A DNA stretch of 8,395 nucleotides from Pseudorhodobacter sp. (GTDB lineage Bacteria; Pseudomonadota; Alphaproteobacteria; Rhodobacterales; Rhodobacteraceae). Position numbers and translations under genes: made by a program. Each line of letters starts with the position of its first letter. Positions within the stretch are counted from its first letter, which is position 1. Below the pieces are notes generated by a model. It worked only from the letters and a program-made list of their open reading frames with translations, had not been told where the DNA came from and ran no database searches. This document shows, piece by piece, positions 1 to 5,926 of this stretch. Where the stretch lies: contig JAHEDL010000011.1 in NCBI GenBank assembly GCA_024641255.1, forward strand, positions 1 through 8,395, read 5' to 3'.

Positions 1-1
1 G

Positions 2-406
2 AAGGTGACTTTGCCACCGCTGCCGTTCGAACAGCCGGTTGGTCGCAAATCGCTGCGGCAGGTTTGGATGCGGCAATTGCGGTGGAGCCGGTTGCGGCGT
101 GATGCTTTTCCGGGGTTGTTTATGTGCGAAATTGCCAATGGCGCGGCCCTGCCGACGCTGGTGTTCGCAGCGGCTTTTGCAAGCGCTGGGGCGGCTCCGG
201 TTTGGATATTGGCGTGGTTGGCACTGTGGTATGGTGCGGAAATCGCGCTTATGCGACGCGCCGGCTGGCCTGCCTCGCTGCGCGATATGCTGGTGCTGCC
301 GCTGCGCGATGGGGTGATGCTGGCAATCTGGTTTGCGACGTTGCGCGCGGGCAATGTTGAATGGCGCGGCACCACAGTGTCGGCCGGAAAGGCGAAAACA
401 GCATGA
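2..406 (+). CDS. C-terminal part of a membrane glycolipid glycosyltransferase (GT21 / ceramide glucosyltransferase / HpnI-like), 5' end off window
   Basis: The reading frame is open to the left edge, so only the last 134 residues are visible; the GTG at position 5 is not taken as the start. The visible part carries RQLRW (about residues 24-28), matching the Q/R-x-x-RW acceptor motif of processive, membrane-bound GT2/GT21 enzymes, followed by a basic stretch and PGLF. Two hydrophobic blocks then follow (about residues 46-83 and 98-112) and a conserved-looking VEWRG near the end, as in the C-termini of ceramide glucosyltransferase, HpnI and the GT21 glycolipid synthases of Agrobacterium and Mesorhizobium. 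The family transfers sugar from a nucleotide sugar to a membrane lipid at the cytoplasmic face. The lipid acceptor cannot be told from this fragment. Its TGA overlaps the ATG of the next gene (ATGA), so the two are probably translationally coupled. Confidence 0.75.
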   Translation, partial: KVTLPPLPFEQPVGRKSLRQVWMRQLRWSRLRRDAFPGLFMCEIANGAALPTLVFAAAFASAGAAPVWILAWLALWYGAEIALMRRAGWPASLRDMLVLPLRDGVMLAIWFATLRAGNVEWRGTTVSAGKAKTA

Positions 407-975
407 CATCCGAAGCTGATCTGGTGCAGTTGCTTAGCGGCCACGGCATTGCGTTTTTGGTTCCGCTGGCGATTCTGGAAGGCCCGATTGTGACCATTCT
501 GGCGGCGTGGCTGGCAAGCCTTGGGTTGTTGGATCTGCGGCAGGTGATTGTGGTGGTGATCGTCGCCGATCTGATTGGCGATGCGATGCTGTATCTGCTG
601 GGGCGCTTTGGACTAGAGCTGCTGCCAGCGCGGGCACGCCAACGAATGGGGCTTTCGCGGCGGCGGTTGGTGCGCATGATGCGGCTGTTTCAAGACAAGG
701 GCGCCAAGATTTTGGTGATGGGCAAGCTGACGCATGCCGCAGGCTTTGCGGTGCTGATTGCGGCCGGTGCGGCGCGGATGCCGTTTATGACCTTTCTGGC
801 CGCAAATTTTGCGGCGACGCTGCCGAAAAGTCTGGCCTTGGTTGCCTTGGGCTATCTGTTTGGCGCGGCCTATGGCCAGATTTCCAACGGCATTTACTGG
901 GCGTCTTTGGCCGCCGTGGTGACCGTGGCAATGGTCCTGATGGCACGGAAATCTTTAATGAAGCGGTGCGCGTGA
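403..975 (+). CDS. DedA / VTT-domain family membrane protein
   Basis: This is a 190-residue, strongly hydrophobic protein with the hallmarks of the DedA (SNARE-associated, VTT) family. ILEGP at 24-28 places the conserved acidic residue (E26) in the first re-entrant region. GD at 59-60 is followed by LYLLGRFG. A basic segment around 76-94 leads into FQDKGAKILVMGK (96-108), then a glycine-rich, NF/TLPKS region (135-143) and LGYLFG (149-154). Members are inner-membrane proteins; several bacterial ones act as undecaprenyl-phosphate or phospholipid flippases/scramblases and affect membrane homeostasis. The start at 403 is preferred because it overlaps the previous stop as ATGA, has a GGAAAGG about 10 bases upstream, and removes a polar N-terminal tail that an in-frame ATG at 361 would add. 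Lying between two glycosyltransferases, it may help move or recycle a lipid-linked intermediate; that role is inference. Confidence 0.82.
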   Translation: MTSEADLVQLLSGHGIAFLVPLAILEGPIVTILAAWLASLGLLDLRQVIVVVIVADLIGDAMLYLLGRFGLELLPARARQRMGLSRRRLVRMMRLFQDKGAKILVMGKLTHAAGFAVLIAAGAARMPFMTFLAANFAATLPKSLALVALGYLFGAAYGQISNGIYWASLAAVVTVAMVLMARKSLMKRCA

Positions 976-1652
976 TGACTGTAACCTGCCTGATCCCGGC
1001 GTATAACGAAGCTGCACGCTTGGGCGCGGTTTTGCGCGCCGTGCGAACGCATCCGCTGGTGAACGAAGTGCTGGTGGTCGACGACGGATCAAGCGATGAC
1101 ACCACTGAAATTGCGCGGGCCTTTGGCGCAGCTGTGCTTGTGACGCCGAAAAACGGCGGTAAAACCAAAGCGTTGGCCTTTGGACTGGCCGCCACGCGGT
1201 CTGATTATATCCTGTTTCTGGATGCAGATCTGCTGGGCCTGACCGCAGCGGATGTAACCGCGCTTTTGCAGCCGGTGCTGCAAGGGCGGGCGGATACCGC
1301 GATTTCACTGCGCGGCAACGCGCCGCAGGTTTGGCGGGTGATCGGGCTTGATTACATCTCGGGGGAGCGGGTGATCGCGCGGGCGCTCCTAGAGCCGCAT
1401 CTGGCAGCACTGCAAGCGTTGCCGCGGTTTGGCTTTGAGGTGTTCTTGAACCGCCTGCTGATTGCACAAAAACTTCGGGTGGCGATTGTGGCTTGGCCCA
1501 AGGTCGCCAGCCCATCAAAGGCGCATAAGCGTGGGTTCTGGGCCGGATTGCGCGCCGATATGGCGATGATGGCGGATATATTCCACACCATTTCGCCCTT
1601 TGCCGCTGTGGCGCAGATTTGGGCGCTAAGGCTGCAAGGGCGGCAGGGCTGA
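975..1652 (+). CDS. Family 2 glycosyltransferase (small, soluble GT-A type)
   Basis: A 225-residue protein whose N-terminal half is a textbook GT2 domain: CLIPAYNEA (5-13), LVVDDGSSDD (33-42) for nucleotide-sugar binding, a GGKTKAL element (61-67), and FLDADL (81-86), which carries the metal-binding DxD motif. The C-terminal ~100 residues contain a GFEVFLN segment (153-159), and no clear transmembrane anchor is visible, so the enzyme is probably cytosolic or peripheral. GT2 members move a sugar from UDP-, GDP- or polyprenyl-activated donors to lipid or polysaccharide acceptors; donor and acceptor cannot be read from the sequence. The ATG at 975 overlaps the DedA stop (TGATG) and has no strong ribosome-binding site of its own, so translation is probably coupled. 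The in-frame upstream extension (to 507) overlaps the DedA gene and was discarded. It is the last gene of the plus-strand unit. Confidence 0.82.
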   Translation: MTVTCLIPAYNEAARLGAVLRAVRTHPLVNEVLVVDDGSSDDTTEIARAFGAAVLVTPKNGGKTKALAFGLAATRSDYILFLDADLLGLTAADVTALLQPVLQGRADTAISLRGNAPQVWRVIGLDYISGERVIARALLEPHLAALQALPRFGFEVFLNRLLIAQKLRVAIVAWPKVASPSKAHKRGFWAGLRADMAMMADIFHTISPFAAVAQIWALRLQGRQG

Positions 1653-1672
1653 CCCCGCCGCCCAACGATTTT
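1638..1672 (+). terminator. Rho-independent terminator of the glycosyltransferase/DedA unit
   Basis: GGGCGGC at 1638-1644 pairs perfectly with GCCGCCC at 1657-1663. After one A-C mismatch a further GGG/CCC (1646-1648 with 1653-1655) continues the stem, with CTGA as loop. The plus-strand 3' side continues AACGATTTT, giving a short T-run. The stem begins inside the last codons of the glycosyltransferase gene and its loop includes the stop codon. The opposite strand lacks a T-run after the stem, so it serves mainly the plus-strand operon. Confidence 0.6.
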
Positions 1673-3428
1673 AGCGGGCCAAAATGGCGCGCAGCACACG
1701 GTCCAGATCAGCCTTGGCATCGGCGCTGACCACTTCAGCGCGCCATGCAACGTGATGATCGGGCCGCACCAGAACGCAGCCGGAATCCTTGACCTCGCGC
1801 ACCCGGGCCCAGTCGCCATGATGATCGACGAAGGGGCGGCGCGGGCCAATGATGTGGCTGACAAGGCGGATGCCCAGATTGGCAGCAACAGCTTCGGCAG
1901 CCGCAACCCAAGCCTCGCCGCCCAGACCGGTCAGCAGGGTAAAGCTGCCATGACCGCAAAGGTCGAGGGTGGACGTTTCGGCCCCGGTTTCGCGGTCGTA
2001 AACCCATGCATGGGGCAGGCGGGCACCGGGCCAGGTGGTGGGTTGATAATGCAGGTCAGAATCCAGCTCGAAGGCCGGTTCAATTTGCCCGTCGGTGACA
2101 ATGGCGTCGGACCGATAGCGTTGGTTCATTTCAACGCCATGCGCGTCGAACTCGTATTTCTTGAAGGCGATGGCTTTGCGAATGGCCTCGCGCTGTGCTT
2201 CGGCGGCGGCGGTGCCATCGCTGCGGGCTTCAAGGTTTTTTTGCATCTGAACCGGATCGACGCCTTCGGTCATTCCAAGTGCAGCAAAGATCGGACCCGT
2301 TTCACCGATCGACTGATTGGCGCGGGTGACGATCTGCTTGGCGATCGGCGCGCGTTCGGTGTTATAGCTGTCAAGTAGGGCTTCGCCCGCCTGCCCTTTC
2401 AGCACCATAGCCAATTTCCATGCAAGGTTGAAACTGTCCTGTATCGACGTGTTCGACCCCAAACCGTTAGATGGCGGGTGCCGGTGAATTGCGTCGCCCA
2501 TGCAGAACACCCGGCCATTCGACGTGCGCGTGGCGTAGAAGTTGTTCACCGTCCAGGTGTTGGCGTTCAGCAATTCGATTTTCAGATCGGGGTCGCCGAT
2601 CAATTGCCGCGCAACGCCGGTGGCAAATTCTTCGGTGACTTCGGGTTCAGGGCCGTTGATGTCATAGCCCCAAACGATCAGCCATTCGTTCCACGGCCGC
2701 ACCATCCGCACCAGACCCATGCCGATCCCGCCAACATCAGCGCCGGGCTGCATCACCCAATACAGCACCGACGGACGGTGTGCGACGTATTTGGAAAGAT
2801 CGGCGCGGAACAGAATGTTCATGCTGCCGCCAACACCCATCTTGCCTTCGAACGGCAAGCCCGCATGTTCGGCAACCAAAGATTTGCCACCATCGGCGCC
2901 GATCAGGTATTTCGAACGGATGGTAAATTCCTTGCCCGACAGCCGGTCGCGGCAGATGGTGGTAACACCGGTGGCGTCTTGTTCGTGGCGCAAATATTCG
3001 GTCGACATTCGCGCCTGCGTGCCGCGCTGGCACGCGGTTTTGAACAGCAGCGGTTCCATGAAAGTCTGCGGCAGATCGTTCATCTTGGTCGGCGAGGACA
3101 TCTGATGTTCCGCCTTCGAAAGCGGGTGATTGCCCCACGCTTTCAGGCGGCCAATTTCTTCACCAGCAAGGCTTTCGCAAAAGATGTTTTCGCCCATCAG
3201 ATCCTGATGGGTGGCGAACATATAAGCCTCGTCTTCAACATCACGACCCAGATCGCGCAGCACTTCCATGGCGCGCTGGTTGGTGATGTGGGCACGCGGC
3301 GTATTGGCCAGCCAGCGATAACGGTTGATCGCCATGTTTTCGATGCCATAGGTCGACAGCAAAGCCGCAGTTGCAGACCCCGCCGGACCGGTACCGATGA
3401 TCAGCACGTCGGTGTTCATATCAGCCAT
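1671..3428 (-). CDS. FAD-dependent aromatic (phenol) monooxygenase, TfdB-like; likely forms hydroxyquinol
   Basis: A 585-residue single-component flavoprotein hydroxylase, close in length to 2,4-dichlorophenol 6-monooxygenase and phenol 2-monooxygenase relatives. Visible are the N-terminal Rossmann GxGxxG (G12-T-G-P-A-G17), the PRAHITNQRAMEVLR block (44-58) typical of this subgroup, the DG motif in YLIGADGGKS (174-183), and the second FAD motif GRVFCMGDAIHRHPPSNG (305-322). The C-terminal domain (about 460-585) contains LVRPDHHVAWR (553-563), as in PHBH-class enzymes with a thioredoxin-like tail. These enzymes use NAD(P)H and O2 to add a hydroxyl ortho or para to an existing phenolic OH. Next to maleylacetate reductase and near a hydroxyquinol dioxygenase, the probable reaction is a dihydroxybenzene such as resorcinol to hydroxyquinol; the substrate is inference. 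Start 3428 is chosen because GGAGGAG lies 6 bases upstream (3435-3441); a start at 3479 would overlap the reductase gene. It follows the reductase by 23 bases, so they are co-transcribed. Confidence 0.87.
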   Translation of the reverse strand: MADMNTDVLIIGTGPAGSATAALLSTYGIENMAINRYRWLANTPRAHITNQRAMEVLRDLGRDVEDEAYMFATHQDLMGENIFCESLAGEEIGRLKAWGNHPLSKAEHQMSSPTKMNDLPQTFMEPLLFKTACQRGTQARMSTEYLRHEQDATGVTTICRDRLSGKEFTIRSKYLIGADGGKSLVAEHAGLPFEGKMGVGGSMNILFRADLSKYVAHRPSVLYWVMQPGADVGGIGMGLVRMVRPWNEWLIVWGYDINGPEPEVTEEFATGVARQLIGDPDLKIELLNANTWTVNNFYATRTSNGRVFCMGDAIHRHPPSNGLGSNTSIQDSFNLAWKLAMVLKGQAGEALLDSYNTERAPIAKQIVTRANQSIGETGPIFAALGMTEGVDPVQMQKNLEARSDGTAAAEAQREAIRKAIAFKKYEFDAHGVEMNQRYRSDAIVTDGQIEPAFELDSDLHYQPTTWPGARLPHAWVYDRETGAETSTLDLCGHGSFTLLTGLGGEAWVAAAEAVAANLGIRLVSHIIGPRRPFVDHHGDWARVREVKDSGCVLVRPDHHVAWRAEVVSADAKADLDRVLRAILAR

Positions 3429-3434
3429 GTTGCT

Positions 3435-3441
3435 CTCCTCC
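3435..3441 (-). promoter_or_regulatory. Strong ribosome-binding site deciding the monooxygenase start
   Basis: On the minus strand GGAGGAG sits 6 bases before the ATG at 3428, inside the 23-base gap after the reductase stop. It fixes the start of the monooxygenase and rules out the longer frame. Confidence 0.75.
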
Positions 3442-3451
3442 AAAAGCGTGT

Positions 3452-4525
3452 TCAAACGGCGGGCGCGTCGCCAGCCCAAGCGGCTTGCAGCAACTGCCGC
3501 AGCGCGTTGCGGTCGATGGGCCGCGGGTTCCAGTAGGGGTTTTGCGTGGCCAGATCGGCGGCGCGGTCCAGATCAGTTTCTTTCAGGCCAAGATCGCGGA
3601 GTGCGAGCGGGGCTTTCATTTTAACCGCGAAATCGTAAATCGCTTGGCCGGGGGACGTGCCACCGAATATCTGGGTGATCGGGGCCAGCAAATCAGGCAC
3701 GGCGGCAGCGTTATAACCGATGGCATGGGCCAGAATGACGGCGTGGGTTTCGGCATGCGGCAGATCGAACGACCCGCCCAACGTGTGACAAAGTTTGTGA
3801 TGCAGCGCCATGCCGACTTGCCCCAGCACGGTGCCGCAAAGCCAAGCGCCGTAAAGCGTTTCGCCACGGGCGGTCAGATCGTGTGGGTTGGCCATGACAT
3901 TTGGCAGGCCATCACGGAAGGCGCGCAGCCCTTCAAGTGCCATCAACGTCGAAATCGGCGAACGGTTTTGCGCATAAAGCCCTTCGGCCGCGTGCGCCAT
4001 TGCGTTCAACGCCGAGGTGACCGTCATGCCAACTGGCAGCGTGCGCACCAGTTCGGCATCGTACAAGATGACCTCGGGTTGCACCTTGGGGCTGGTCAGT
4101 GTGCTTTTGCGGCCGTTTTCGGTTTGACCCAAAATCGGCGTGGCTTCTGATCCGGCATAGGTGGTGGGGACCACGATTTGCGGCAGATCGGTGCGATAGG
4201 CGATGGCCTTGCCAAGGCCCGTGGTAGAGCCGCCGCCCACGGCCACAACGCAATCGGCCCCCAACTGCACCGCATAGGCCGCAGCTGCATCGGAAATATC
4301 AACGGGGGTGTGCATGGTGGCGTTGCTGTAGATGCCAACCGCCAGCGGGCCGCAAAGGTCAGCGAACTCTTGCGCAGTGGTGACCTGCTGCGGTGTCGAC
4401 AAGATTAGCGCCCGGCGGCAGCCAAGCGCCCTGATTTCTTCGGCCACACTATGGCGAACGCCCGCACCAAACCGCACGCGCACCGCCGCCGATTGCGCGA
4501 CGAAAGTGTCTTGAAAATGCGACAC
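3452..4525 (-). CDS. Maleylacetate reductase (iron-containing alcohol dehydrogenase family)
   Basis: A 357-residue protein of normal length for maleylacetate reductases (TfdF/ClcE/MacA and resorcinol-pathway types). The N-terminal NAD(P)H-binding domain holds VAVGGGSTTGLGKAIA (94-109) and IVVPTTYAGSEATPI (117-131). The C-terminal helical domain has the histidine-rich block HHKLCHTLGGSFDLPHAETH (242-261), which occupies the metal-site region of the family. The enzyme reduces maleylacetate to 3-oxoadipate with NADH or NADPH, the step that links hydroxyquinol and chlorocatechol cleavage to the 3-oxoadipate pathway. The start is a GTG at 4525, with AGGGGAG 8 bases upstream (4534-4540). It is the first gene after the divergent promoter region, followed by the FAD monooxygenase 23 bases downstream. 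ILAH at 264-267 replaces the more usual ILPH seen in many relatives; this is minor. Confidence 0.92.
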   Translation of the reverse strand: MSHFQDTFVAQSAAVRVRFGAGVRHSVAEEIRALGCRRALILSTPQQVTTAQEFADLCGPLAVGIYSNATMHTPVDISDAAAAYAVQLGADCVVAVGGGSTTGLGKAIAYRTDLPQIVVPTTYAGSEATPILGQTENGRKSTLTSPKVQPEVILYDAELVRTLPVGMTVTSALNAMAHAAEGLYAQNRSPISTLMALEGLRAFRDGLPNVMANPHDLTARGETLYGAWLCGTVLGQVGMALHHKLCHTLGGSFDLPHAETHAVILAHAIGYNAAAVPDLLAPITQIFGGTSPGQAIYDFAVKMKAPLALRDLGLKETDLDRAADLATQNPYWNPRPIDRNALRQLLQAAWAGDAPAV

Positions 4526-4616
4526 TGAATTCTCTCCCCTATTCCCTTGGGCAAAGAGTATTCGTTTTATGATGAGATATTGATCGGATCAGTGCGGCGT
4601 TATATTACTTTGCGTT
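4526..4616. promoter_or_regulatory. Divergent promoter/operator region between the reductase and lysR
   Basis: This 91-base A/T-richer gap separates two divergently read genes, the classical arrangement for a LysR regulator and its target operon. It contains a perfect 5-1-5 palindrome TGATCGGATCA (4581-4591). A TATATT at 4601-4606 is a 5-of-6 match to a -10 box for lysR, with TTGATC (4580-4585) as an imperfect -35 at a short 15-base spacing. A second -10-like TATGAT occurs at 4568-4573. I could not assign a convincing -10/-35 pair for the minus-strand operon. Binding of the LysR protein here is expected from family behaviour, not shown. Confidence 0.6.
4581..4591. promoter_or_regulatory. Palindromic operator candidate
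   Basis: TGATC-G-GATCA is a perfect inverted repeat near the centre of the divergent gap and overlaps the TTGATC that could act as the lysR -35 box. Its symmetry suggests a dimeric regulator. It does not fit the standard LysR T-N11-A core exactly, so the assignment to the adjacent LysR protein is tentative. Confidence 0.4.
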
Positions 4617-5567
4617 ATGAAAATGGAAAGCGAACACCTCGAAATACTGGCGATGATCGTCGAAAAGGGCGGTTTGACCGAAGGGGCAGAAGCGCTGCAC
4701 AAATCGCAGCCTTCGGTTTCACGCACGATTTCATTGCTAGAGCAGCGGGTTGGTGCCGCGCTGTTTGAACCCGGACGCAGACCGCTGCGGCCGACCGAAC
4801 TTGGCGCCAGCCTTGCGCGCTTGGGCAGCCGGATTCATGCGTTGAACACCGAAGCGCGGCAGCTGGTAGAACGCTATCGCAAAGGGCAGGCCGGACGCTT
4901 GCGCATTGGCGGCACACCGATCTTTATGGATGGCGTGATGGCCGCAATGATCGCCGAATTTCAGAACCACCACCAAGACGTGCATTTCGAACAATCCTAC
5001 GGCTATCTTGAAACGCTGGTAACGCAGTTGCGCAATGGCACACTGGATCTGGCAATTTTGCCGCTGCACCCCAGCCAGATTCCGCAGGATATGGAATTCA
5101 TCTCGCTGCTGACCGGTCGCAATGTGATCGCCTGTCGGTCAGGGCATCCGTTGACCCGCAAGGGTATGATTACGCTGGCAGATATCGAACCCTTCCCCTG
5201 GATCGCCCCACCCGCCGACAGCCCGCTCTATCGCGACCTGCAACGCGCCTTGGTGTCGATCGGGGTCGAGGATTTTCGGGTGAATTTTTCGGGCGGAACC
5301 TTTGCGTCGATTGCAAGCGTGCTGGCGGGGTCGGATTCGCTGACTGTGCTGCCCTATTCGGTGGTGTTCCAGACGCGCAAGATGACCCAGTTAGAGGCGT
5401 TGCCGCTGAAGATCGAACACCCGAACCGGCAGCTTGGGCTATTGGTGCCGAAAGAGCAGGCAGCGGCCCCGGCCCTTGCGCATTTCAAGACATTCATCGC
5501 AGCGCAGTGCAGCAATCTTGAAGCCCGAATTCAACACGAACAGCAAGTCACCCGGCGGCGCGGGTGA
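4617..5567 (+). CDS. LysR-family transcriptional regulator, probable regulator of the hydroxyquinol cluster
   Basis: A 316-residue protein of typical LysR size. The N-terminal winged helix-turn-helix spans about residues 5-64, with GGLTEGAEALHKSQPSVSRT (18-37) as the turn and recognition helix and LFEPGRRPLRPTELG (49-63) as the wing. A linker helix runs to about 92, followed by the two-lobed effector-binding domain (RLRIGGTPIF onward, about 93-300). Divergence from the reductase gene suggests it controls that operon and its own expression, probably responding to a pathway intermediate such as hydroxyquinol, hydroxymuconate or maleylacetate; the effector is inference. No Shine-Dalgarno sequence precedes the ATG at 4617 or the in-frame ATG at 4623, and a TATATT ends only 10 bases upstream, so a leaderless or near-leaderless mRNA is possible. 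Its 3' end faces the tautomerase-like gene with 10 bases between stops. Confidence 0.9.
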   Translation: MKMESEHLEILAMIVEKGGLTEGAEALHKSQPSVSRTISLLEQRVGAALFEPGRRPLRPTELGASLARLGSRIHALNTEARQLVERYRKGQAGRLRIGGTPIFMDGVMAAMIAEFQNHHQDVHFEQSYGYLETLVTQLRNGTLDLAILPLHPSQIPQDMEFISLLTGRNVIACRSGHPLTRKGMITLADIEPFPWIAPPADSPLYRDLQRALVSIGVEDFRVNFSGGTFASIASVLAGSDSLTVLPYSVVFQTRKMTQLEALPLKIEHPNRQLGLLVPKEQAAAPALAHFKTFIAAQCSNLEARIQHEQQVTRRRG

Positions 5568-5568
5568 C
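5547..5568. terminator. Hairpin between convergent lysR and tautomerase-like genes
   Basis: GTCACCCG (5547-5554) and CGGGTGAC (5561-5568) form a perfect 8-base-pair stem with a 6-base GCGGCG loop, overlapping the lysR stop codon. On the plus strand it is followed by CTTTGGCTGTTATTT, only loosely T-rich; the minus strand continues TTGCTGTTCGTGTTG. It is placed to separate the two converging transcripts, possibly in both directions. The weak T-tracts keep confidence moderate. Confidence 0.5.
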
Positions 5569-5577
5569 CTTTGGCTG

Positions 5578-5910
5578 TTATTTCAGGGCGATGTAGGTTT
5601 CAGGATCAAGCGACATCACCCGAATGGCCACGTGGCATCCAACGACGGATTCCACCAAAATCCGCAGCGCATGGCAAACCGACAACACCGCAGCGCGCGT
5701 ACGCTCTGGCTTGGGCAGGATGTGCATTTCGATGTTGACCAGCGGCAGATCGGTCATCGCAATGCAGGGCATCACAGCAAATTGGCAGGCCGGAACATCA
5801 ACCTTAAGGCCACTGCACAGCAAATCGCGGATCGGCAGCAGCGCGTCGGCAATTACGGCGCGGCGTTGATCGAACAACGCCTGTTCGACAAAGATTTTGA
5901 CGTTTGGCAC
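5578..5910 (-). CDS. Small tautomerase-superfamily-like protein (proline at position 2)
   Basis: This 110-residue protein begins Met-Pro-Asn-Val-Lys-Ile. The N-terminal strand with proline right after the initiator Met is the signature of the tautomerase superfamily, where Pro becomes the catalytic N-terminal base after Met removal. The predicted order is strand (2-8), helix (about 11-33), strand (42-49), strand (57-65), helix (69-90) and strand (92-99), which fits the doubled beta-alpha-beta fold of 5-carboxymethyl-2-hydroxymuconate isomerase/MIF-sized members. The GTG start at 5910 has a perfect AAGGAGG 5 bases upstream, strong support that this short gene is translated. It lies 16 bases after the hydroxyquinol dioxygenase stop and is the last gene of that operon. 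Position suggests it acts on the ring-cleavage product, 3-hydroxy-cis,cis-muconate (enol of maleylacetate). Family assignment rests on motif and fold order only; a non-enzymatic or different isomerase role remains possible. Confidence 0.65.
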   Translation of the reverse strand: MPNVKIFVEQALFDQRRAVIADALLPIRDLLCSGLKVDVPACQFAVMPCIAMTDLPLVNIEMHILPKPERTRAAVLSVCHALRILVESVVGCHVAIRVMSLDPETYIALK

Positions 5911-5915
5911 AAGGG

Positions 5916-5922
5916 CCTCCTT
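5916..5922 (-). promoter_or_regulatory. Perfect Shine-Dalgarno of the tautomerase-like gene
   Basis: AAGGAGG on the minus strand, 5 bases before the GTG at 5910 and inside the 16-base gap after the dioxygenase stop. It is the best ribosome-binding site in the window. It fixes the GTG as start and so the proline at position 2. Confidence 0.8.
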
Positions 5923-5926
5923 CCGG

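Noticed and set aside
507..974. N-terminal extension of the GT2 glycosyltransferase frame to 507
   Set aside because: It overlaps the DedA gene out of frame and lacks glycosyltransferase character; GT2 homology begins right after the ATG at 975.
2478..3536. Long plus-strand open frame (352 codons) opposite the FAD monooxygenase
   Set aside because: It is antisense to a gene with clear FAD motifs; its product is Arg/His/Gln-rich with no recognisable domain and it has no ribosome-binding site. This is a GC-bias shadow.
1671..5910. Chlorocatechol (modified ortho-cleavage) pathway, suggested by TfdB-like and TfdF-like proteins
   Set aside because: No chloromuconate cycloisomerase or dienelactone hydrolase is present, and hydroxyquinol cleavage gives maleylacetate directly, so the hydroxyquinol route explains the genes better.
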